A DNA stretch of 64,000 nt from Candidatus Phosphitivorax anaerolimi (GTDB taxonomy: Bacteria > Desulfobacterota > Desulfomonilia > UBA1062): positions 186,001-250,000 of the forward strand of contig MPOS01000034.1 in NCBI GenBank assembly GCA_001896555.1, given 5' to 3'. The position numbers and the translations under genes are program-made. This document shows, one piece after another, positions 58,775 through 64,000 of this stretch; positions within the stretch are counted from its first letter, which is position 1; every line of letters starts with the position of its first letter. The notes under the pieces were generated by a model that made no database searches, had not been told where the DNA came from, and saw only the letters and a program-made list of their open reading frames with translations.

Positions 58775-59842
58775 ATGCAGGATAAAATCAAGGAGATCGA
58801 ATCTCGCTACCACGAGCTCTCCGATCTCCTGGCCGATCCGAAGGTCATTCAGAATCATTCCCAGTATTCGGCGCTTGCACGGGAACACGCCTCCCTCGAA
58901 GAGCTCATGGGGCCCTACCTGCGCCTCAAGGAAATCAACGAAGAGATCAGCGGGCACGAGTCCATGCTCGACGACCCCGACCCCGAGATAAAGGCTCTGG
59001 TGCGGGAGGAGCTCGCAAACTTGAAAGAAAAGAAGCGCGAGCTCGAACACACACTGAAGACCCTCATGATCCCCAAAGACCCCCTGGACGAAAAAGACGT
59101 GATCCTGGAGATCAGGGCCGGCACCGGGGGAGAGGAGGCAGGCCTGTTCGCCGCCGATCTCTTCCGGATGTACACCCGGTATGCCGAAGAGCGAAACTGG
59201 CGGGTCGAGATCTTGAGCATCAACGAGACCGGCATCGGCGGGATCAAGGAAGTCATCGCCGCAATCACCGGCCGGGGCGCCTACTCCCGCCTCAAGTACG
59301 AGAGCGGGGTGCACCGGGTGCAGCGGGTTCCCGCCACCGAGGCGAGCGGCAGGATCCACACCTCGGCGGTCACGGTCGCGGTGCTGCCCGAGGCCGAGGA
59401 GGTCGATGTCGATATCGATCCGCAGGACCTGCGCATCGACACCTACCGGTCTTCCGGCGCCGGCGGCCAGCATGTCAATAAGACCGAATCCGCAGTGCGG
59501 ATCACCCACATTCCTACAGGGATCGTTGTCTCCTGCCAGGACGAGAAATCTCAACACAAGAACAAGGCCAAGGCCATGCGGGTGCTCAGATCCAGGATTC
59601 TCCAGAAATATCAGGAGGATCAGGCCGAGGAGATCGCATCCCAGAGACGGCTGCAGGTGGGCACCGGCGATAGGAGTGAGAGGATCCGGACCTATAACTT
59701 TCCCCAGGGCCGGGTGACCGACCATCGGATCAACCTGACCCTGCACAAGCTTCCACAGATCCTCGAGGGAAACATCGACGAGATCGTGGACGAGCTTACC
59801 GCCCACTACCAGGCAGAGGCTCTGAATCACACCGGGGGCTAA
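58775..59842 (+). CDS. prfA: Peptide chain release factor 1
   Basis: The 355-residue factor reads UAA and UAG. It has the GGQ motif in [17 protein letters not shown] and the RF1 anticodon-like region with [12 protein letters not shown]; it lacks the RF2 programmed frameshift. The ATG has no strong ribosome site and may rely on coupling from rpmE. Confidence 0.97.
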   Translation: MQDKIKEIESRYHELSDLLADPKVIQNHSQYSALAREHASLEELMGPYLRLKEINEEISGHESMLDDPDPEIKALVREELANLKEKKRELEHTLKTLMIPKDPLDEKDVILEIRAGTGGEEAGLFAADLFRMYTRYAEERNWRVEILSINETGIGGIKEVIAAITGRGAYSRLKYESGVHRVQRVPATEASGRIHTSAVTVAVLPEAEEVDVDIDPQDLRIDTYRSSGAGGQHVNKTESAVRITHIPTGIVVSCQDEKSQHKNKAKAMRVLRSRILQKYQEDQAEEIASQRRLQVGTGDRSERIRTYNFPQGRVTDHRINLTLHKLPQILEGNIDEIVDELTAHYQAEALNHTGG

Positions 59843-59846
59843 GGGC

Positions 59847-60698
59847 GTGACATGGACCATCCGGTCGGTTCTCGCCTGGGCAAAGGAATATCTTCAGGAT
59901 AAGGGAATTGACGCCCCCCGGCTGGATGCAGAGGTTCTCCTGTCTCATGCATTGGGCAAGGAGCGGATCCAGCTCTACCTCGACATGGACAGGCCGCTTT
60001 CGCCCGATGAGCTGGCAGCCTACCGCGTTCTCCTGAAGAGACGATCCGGGCGCGAGCCTGTAGCGTACATTCTCGGAAGCAAGGAATTCTACTCCCATAC
60101 CTTTCTGGTGAACCCCGGTGTCCTCATTCCCCGCGGCGAGACGGAAATCCTCGTGGAAAAGGCGATCGAGCTGGCGCCTTCGGACAGCGCTGTCTTCGAG
60201 CTGGGCGTGGGCTCGGGTGCGGTGATCATCTCCATCCTCCTGAGCAGGCCGGACCTCGCCGGATTCGGGAACGACACCAGCAGAAAGGCCTTGGCCACGG
60301 CCAGGGAAAACGCGCGCCTCCACGGCGTATCTCCAAGACTCCATCTCTATCTGGGGGCTGATTTCCATGCCCTTTCCGGGGAGTTTTCCACCATTGTCGC
60401 AAACCCTCCCTACATCGCCCTGGCCGATGCCGGCAGGCTCCAGGAGGATGTTGTCCGCTTCGAACCAAAGGAGGCCCTTTTTGCTGGCAATGACGGTCTC
60501 GATGTAATAAGAGAAATTCTGGCCTCGGTGCACAGGAACCTTAAGCCGGACGGCAGGCTCATACTGGAAACTGGATATGACCAGAGGCATGAGGTAGAGA
60601 TGATGATAGGGGAAAACAGGGAGCTCAAGAAGCTTCAATGGGTCAGGGACCTGTCCGGGATCGACCGGACCGTGATCGTGGAGAGGATCAATGGATAA
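59847..60698 (+). CDS. prmC: Release-factor glutamine methyltransferase
   Basis: The 283-residue methyltransferase modifies the GGQ glutamine of release factors. The AdoMet loop is VFELGVGSGAVIIS and the substrate motif is VANPPYIAL. It starts at GTG 59847, four bases after prfA ends. It overlaps murA by eight bases. Confidence 0.95.
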   Translation: MTWTIRSVLAWAKEYLQDKGIDAPRLDAEVLLSHALGKERIQLYLDMDRPLSPDELAAYRVLLKRRSGREPVAYILGSKEFYSHTFLVNPGVLIPRGETEILVEKAIELAPSDSAVFELGVGSGAVIISILLSRPDLAGFGNDTSRKALATARENARLHGVSPRLHLYLGADFHALSGEFSTIVANPPYIALADAGRLQEDVVRFEPKEALFAGNDGLDVIREILASVHRNLKPDGRLILETGYDQRHEVEMMIGENRELKKLQWVRDLSGIDRTVIVERING

Positions 60699-61959
60699 AT
60701 TCATCATCTGCGGCGGCACCCCCTTGCAGGGAGAGGTGAGCGTCTCGGGGTCGAAGAATGCGTCGCTGCCCGTCATGTGCTCTTCCATCCTGGCGGACGG
60801 GCCCTGCACATACACCAATGTGCCGAAGCTCCGGGACATCAGCACCATGGGCGAGGTCCTTTCCACCCTGGGGATGAGGGTTGAGCGGACCGGCGACGAC
60901 ACCATCGAGATCGATCCGGCGGGGATCCGATCGTGCGAGGCCCCATACGACCTCGTCAAGAGCATGAGGGCCTCCATCCTGGTGCTCGGCCCGCTCCTGG
61001 CAAAATTCGGACGGGCAAAGGTATCGCTGCCGGGCGGGTGTGCTATCGGGGTCAGACCCATCGATATGCATCTCAAGGCCCTGGCCAGGATGGGAGCGGA
61101 GATCAATCTCTCCCACGGATATGTCATGGCCAGGACGAACGGACGCCTTAAGGGTGCCACCATCGTGTTCGACAAAACCACGGTGGGCGGCACCGAGAAC
61201 ATCCTCATGGCGGCTGCGCTTGCGGAAGGAACCACGATCATCCAGGGCGCTGCCAAGGAGCCCGAGGTGGTGGACCTCGCTCATGCCCTCAACACCATGG
61301 GTGCGCGAATCGAGGGCGCGGGAGAGAGCACCATCACCATCAAGGGGGTGGAGTCGCTTTCCGGAACGAATTACCGGATCATCCCGGATAGGATAGAAAC
61401 CGGCACCCTGATCGTTGCGGGCGCCATCACAAAAGGCCGGATCGTCTTGAGGAATCACCGGGCAGACCATCTGGTGGCCGTGATCGAGAAGCTCTTCGAG
61501 ATGGGTGTTTCCATCACTGAGCTCCCCGACGGAGGACTGCTCGTGGACGGCACCGGCGAGCTGAAGCCCGTACAGGTGGAGACGGTGCCCTTCCCCGGTT
61601 TTCCCACCGACATGCAGGCCCAGATCATGGCCCTGGCGTGCGTGGCAAAGGGGGTTTCCCGCATCACCGAGAACATCTTCGAGAACCGGTTCATGCACGT
61701 ACCGGAGCTGATGCGCATGGGCGCCGATCTCCAGGAAGCGGGGAACACCGTGATCGTACAAGGCGTGGAGCGGTTTCAGGGCGCTTCCGTCATGGCAACC
61801 GACCTGAGGGCGTCGGCGAGCCTTGTGCTGGCGGCGCTCAATGCCAGGGGATATACCGAGATCAGGAGAATCTATCATCTCGACCGCGGATATGAACGCC
61901 TGGACGCGAAGCTGGCAAAGCTCGGCGCCCAGGTTGTGAGGGAGAAGGGGGATCTGTAA
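60691..61959 (+). CDS. murA: UDP-N-acetylglucosamine 1-carboxyvinyltransferase
   Basis: The 422-residue enzyme adds enolpyruvate to UDP-GlcNAc, the first step of peptidoglycan synthesis. The N-terminal GSKNASLPVM and the active loop LPGGCAIGVRPID are present. The catalytic residue is Cys117, so the fosfomycin target residue is intact. Confidence 0.97.
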   Translation: MDKFIICGGTPLQGEVSVSGSKNASLPVMCSSILADGPCTYTNVPKLRDISTMGEVLSTLGMRVERTGDDTIEIDPAGIRSCEAPYDLVKSMRASILVLGPLLAKFGRAKVSLPGGCAIGVRPIDMHLKALARMGAEINLSHGYVMARTNGRLKGATIVFDKTTVGGTENILMAAALAEGTTIIQGAAKEPEVVDLAHALNTMGARIEGAGESTITIKGVESLSGTNYRIIPDRIETGTLIVAGAITKGRIVLRNHRADHLVAVIEKLFEMGVSITELPDGGLLVDGTGELKPVQVETVPFPGFPTDMQAQIMALACVAKGVSRITENIFENRFMHVPELMRMGADLQEAGNTVIVQGVERFQGASVMATDLRASASLVLAALNARGYTEIRRIYHLDRGYERLDAKLAKLGAQVVREKGDL

Positions 61960-63248
61960 TGGAGATGCTCTCGACGAACCTGTCCGGCTGGCGTGAGACC
62001 CTCGCAGGCATCCTAGACCGGATGACGGGCACCCCGGATGAGGTGGACGATGCGGTCCGGGCGATCATCCGGGACGTCCGAAGCCGCGGGGATGCCGCGC
62101 TGGCCGAGTATACGCGGAAGTTCGACGGATTCGACCCCGCTGCCGGGGGTTTCGTGATCGCGCTTCAGGAGATCGAACAGGCGCCGTCCCGGATAGATAA
62201 GGCGCTCTTCTCGGCGCTGAGCACCGCTGCATCACGCATCGAGTCCTTTCACGCCCGGCAGATGGAGCGTTCCTGGATCACCACCGATGACAGCGGCATG
62301 ATCCTCGGCCAGAAGGTCACCCCCTTGGACAGCGTGGGTGTGTACGTGCCGGGAGGGAGAAACGCCTTTCCCTCTACTCTTCTGATGAACGTCATTCCCG
62401 CGAAAATTGCGGGCGTGAAAGAGATCGTGGTAGTCTCCCCCACACCGAGAGGCGAGGTGAGCGACGCTCTCCTGGCGGCTGCGCACATCGCCGGGGTGCA
62501 GAGGATCTTCCGGATCGGAGGGGCCCAGGCCGTGGCGGCGCTGACCTTCGGCACCGGCACCATCCCCCGGGTCGACAAGATTGTGGGCCCCGGGAACATC
62601 TATGTGGCCCACGCCAAGAGGCTCGTCCAGGGCCGGGTGGGGATCGACGCCTTTGCCGGCCCCTCGGAGATCCTGATCATCGCCGATGAGGGGGCTGATC
62701 CCGGCACCGTGGCCATGGACCTCCTTTCTCAGGCGGAGCACGATCCCTGTGCATCGGCTATTCTGGTCACGCCCTGTGAAGGATTGGCCCGTGCCGTCAT
62801 GGAAAAGGTGGACGCTTTGGTGCAATCGCTGCCCCGAAGGGAGGTGCTCAAGGCGTCTGTGGGAGAGCACAGCCTGTGCGTGGTAACGAGAGATCTCGAT
62901 GAGGCGTTCACCGTTGCCAACATGGTGGCGTCCGAGCATCTGGAGCTGATGGTGGCTGATGCCTTCGATCATCTGGGCAAGGTAAGGAATGCGGGCGCCA
63001 TTTTCCTGGGGTATCATACCCCGGAGGCGATAGGGGATTACATCGCCGGGCCCAACCATACCCTTCCCACCGGCTCTACGGCCAGGTTCTCCTCCCCTTT
63101 GGGGGTCCACGACTTCCTCAAGAGGTCATCGATCCTCTATGCACCCGAGCGCGCCGTCCGCGAGCTCGGTACGATGGCTGTCCAGATCGCACGGGCGGAA
63201 GGGCTGGAGGCTCATGCAAGATCTGTCGAGAACCGTCTCAAGCAATGA
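61959..63248 (+). CDS. hisD: Histidinol dehydrogenase
   Basis: The 429-residue zinc enzyme makes the last two oxidations of histidine synthesis. Signatures are KIVGPGNIYVAHAKRLVQG, IDAFAGPSEILIIAD, LLSQAEHDPCAS (zinc ligands) and the C-terminal GPNHTLPTGSTARF. It overlaps murA by one base; no other his gene is near. Confidence 0.97.
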   Translation: MEMLSTNLSGWRETLAGILDRMTGTPDEVDDAVRAIIRDVRSRGDAALAEYTRKFDGFDPAAGGFVIALQEIEQAPSRIDKALFSALSTAASRIESFHARQMERSWITTDDSGMILGQKVTPLDSVGVYVPGGRNAFPSTLLMNVIPAKIAGVKEIVVVSPTPRGEVSDALLAAAHIAGVQRIFRIGGAQAVAALTFGTGTIPRVDKIVGPGNIYVAHAKRLVQGRVGIDAFAGPSEILIIADEGADPGTVAMDLLSQAEHDPCASAILVTPCEGLARAVMEKVDALVQSLPRREVLKASVGEHSLCVVTRDLDEAFTVANMVASEHLELMVADAFDHLGKVRNAGAIFLGYHTPEAIGDYIAGPNHTLPTGSTARFSSPLGVHDFLKRSSILYAPERAVRELGTMAVQIARAEGLEAHARSVENRLKQ

Positions 63249-64000
63249 GATCTTAAAGCAGATCAAAGACCTTCTCCCTCAGAGGACCTACCTCGTGGGG
63301 GGATGCATCCGGGATATGCTCCTGGGCAGGGTTCCTCCGGACTTCGATCTCGTCACCTATGAGCCGGTTGAGGATCTGGCCGCGAGGATCGCCGATCGGC
63401 TTGGCGCAAGACCATTCTGGATGGATGAACGCCGCAGGGTCATTCGGATCGCCCTGAAATCCTTAAGCGCGAACATCGACGTTTCCGAGCCCAAGGCCTT
63501 AAGCATCGAAGAAGACCTGAGATCCCGGGACCTCACCATCAATGCCATGGCATACGATCTATCCCGCCACAGGCTCATCGACCCTCTGGACGGATTTCAT
63601 GACCTCTCCCGCGGGGTGATCAGGATCATTTCGGAAGAAAACCTGCTGAACGACCCGCTCAGGGGCCTGCGGGCCGTGAGGTTCTCGGTGACGCTCGATT
63701 TCGCCGTGCACGAGGAATCATCCCGGATGATCAAACGGCATGCCTGGAGGCTTAATAAGGTTTCCGGCGAGCGCATCAGGCAGGAAATCGTCCAGGCGCT
63801 TCGCACCGTTCACGGGGCCGACTTTTTCCGGCAGCTCACCTGGAATGCGCTGGTTCCTGTCCTGTTCGCCCCGTATTTCCCGGAGCAGGATAACGGAGAC
63901 GATCATCAGCACGCCCTCCTTCTTTCGGTCGTCCCGGTCTGTCAGGAGCTGGACGGGATCATCTATGCCTGCGATGCCCTAATGCCGGACTGCTCGGGCA
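63214..64000 (+). CDS. tRNA nucleotidyltransferase / poly(A) polymerase family protein (3' end outside window)
   Basis: The frame is open to the right edge; 262 residues are visible from ATG 63214. The class II nucleotidyltransferase signature is clear: LVGGCIRDMLLGRVPPDFDLVT with the metal Asp pair, then RRRVIRIAL, EEDLRSRDLTINAMAYD, LIDPLDGFHDLSRGVIR and DPLRGLRAVRFSVTLDF. It adds CCA to tRNA or A-tails to RNA; the visible part cannot decide. The tRNAs here lack encoded CCA, so the cell needs a CCA-adding enzyme. It overlaps hisD by 35 bases. Confidence 0.9.
   Translation, partial: MQDLSRTVSSNEILKQIKDLLPQRTYLVGGCIRDMLLGRVPPDFDLVTYEPVEDLAARIADRLGARPFWMDERRRVIRIALKSLSANIDVSEPKALSIEEDLRSRDLTINAMAYDLSRHRLIDPLDGFHDLSRGVIRIISEENLLNDPLRGLRAVRFSVTLDFAVHEESSRMIKRHAWRLNKVSGERIRQEIVQALRTVHGADFFRQLTWNALVPVLFAPYFPEQDNGDDHQHALLLSVVPVCQELDGIIYACDALMPDCSG

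Overview
The window is a chromosomal segment of a G+C-rich Gram-negative anaerobe-type bacterium. It is most likely a member of the former Deltaproteobacteria (Desulfobacterota, syntroph or sulfate-reducer lineages). This rests on gene content and order: a type IVa pilin of the short GFTLIE class, a DUF164 zinc-ribbon gene next to Nif3, a trifunctional-type FadB with its thiolase, PyrR together with PyrB and PyrC, and a DksA-like gene leading purL and purQ. The placement is inference; no rRNA gene is present to settle it. There is no prophage, insertion sequence or CRISPR array.

Layout. 1-3.1 kb: a NarL-type two-component pair, then an intergenic stretch that looks like a self-contained small-RNA unit, then a nucleotidyltransferase-fold gene with an in-frame amber codon. 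3.3-36.4 kb: almost every gene is on the minus strand. In order of coordinate these are a UvrD-like helicase and a U32 peptidase; tRNA-Arg; a cysteine-free MutY-like glycosylase; on the plus strand, a MauE-DsbC fusion; a pilin; a zinc-ribbon protein and Nif3; a CAT-anticodon tRNA; a 588-residue GAPDH-like protein of odd architecture; on the plus strand, an LhgO-type oxidase; lepB-pyrR-pyrB-pyrC; rfbA-rfbB-rfbD; truA; an M16 protease and pnp; and the classic translation operon tRNA-Gly-rimP-nusA-ylxR-infB-DUF503-rbfA-nrnA-truB-rpsO-pnp. After these come yjbQ, tatD and suhB. 36.4-45 kb: the strand bias flips to plus and the replication and segregation block appears: parS, parA, parB, dnaN, gyrB, gyrA. 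45-51 kb: purQ, purL, a DksA-like gene and moeA on the minus strand. 50.8-64 kb: plus strand again, with an HDOD protein and a GAF-cyclase, a fatty-acid beta-oxidation pair, rho-rpmE-prfA-prmC-murA-hisD and the start of a tRNA nucleotidyltransferase gene that runs off the window.

The switch in gene orientation at about 36.4 kb, with a near-perfect parS site, parAB, dnaN and gyrBA beside it, makes this the likely neighbourhood of the replication origin, although dnaA and recF are not here. The most unusual items are the GAPDH-like protein whose signature motifs come in the reverse of the usual order, the MauE-DsbC fusion, the cysteine-free MutY-like enzyme, the candidate small RNA at 2.05-2.14 kb next to the two-component system, a terminator that ends eight bases before the rimP start codon, and an orphan terminator with alternative upstream pairings behind gyrA.
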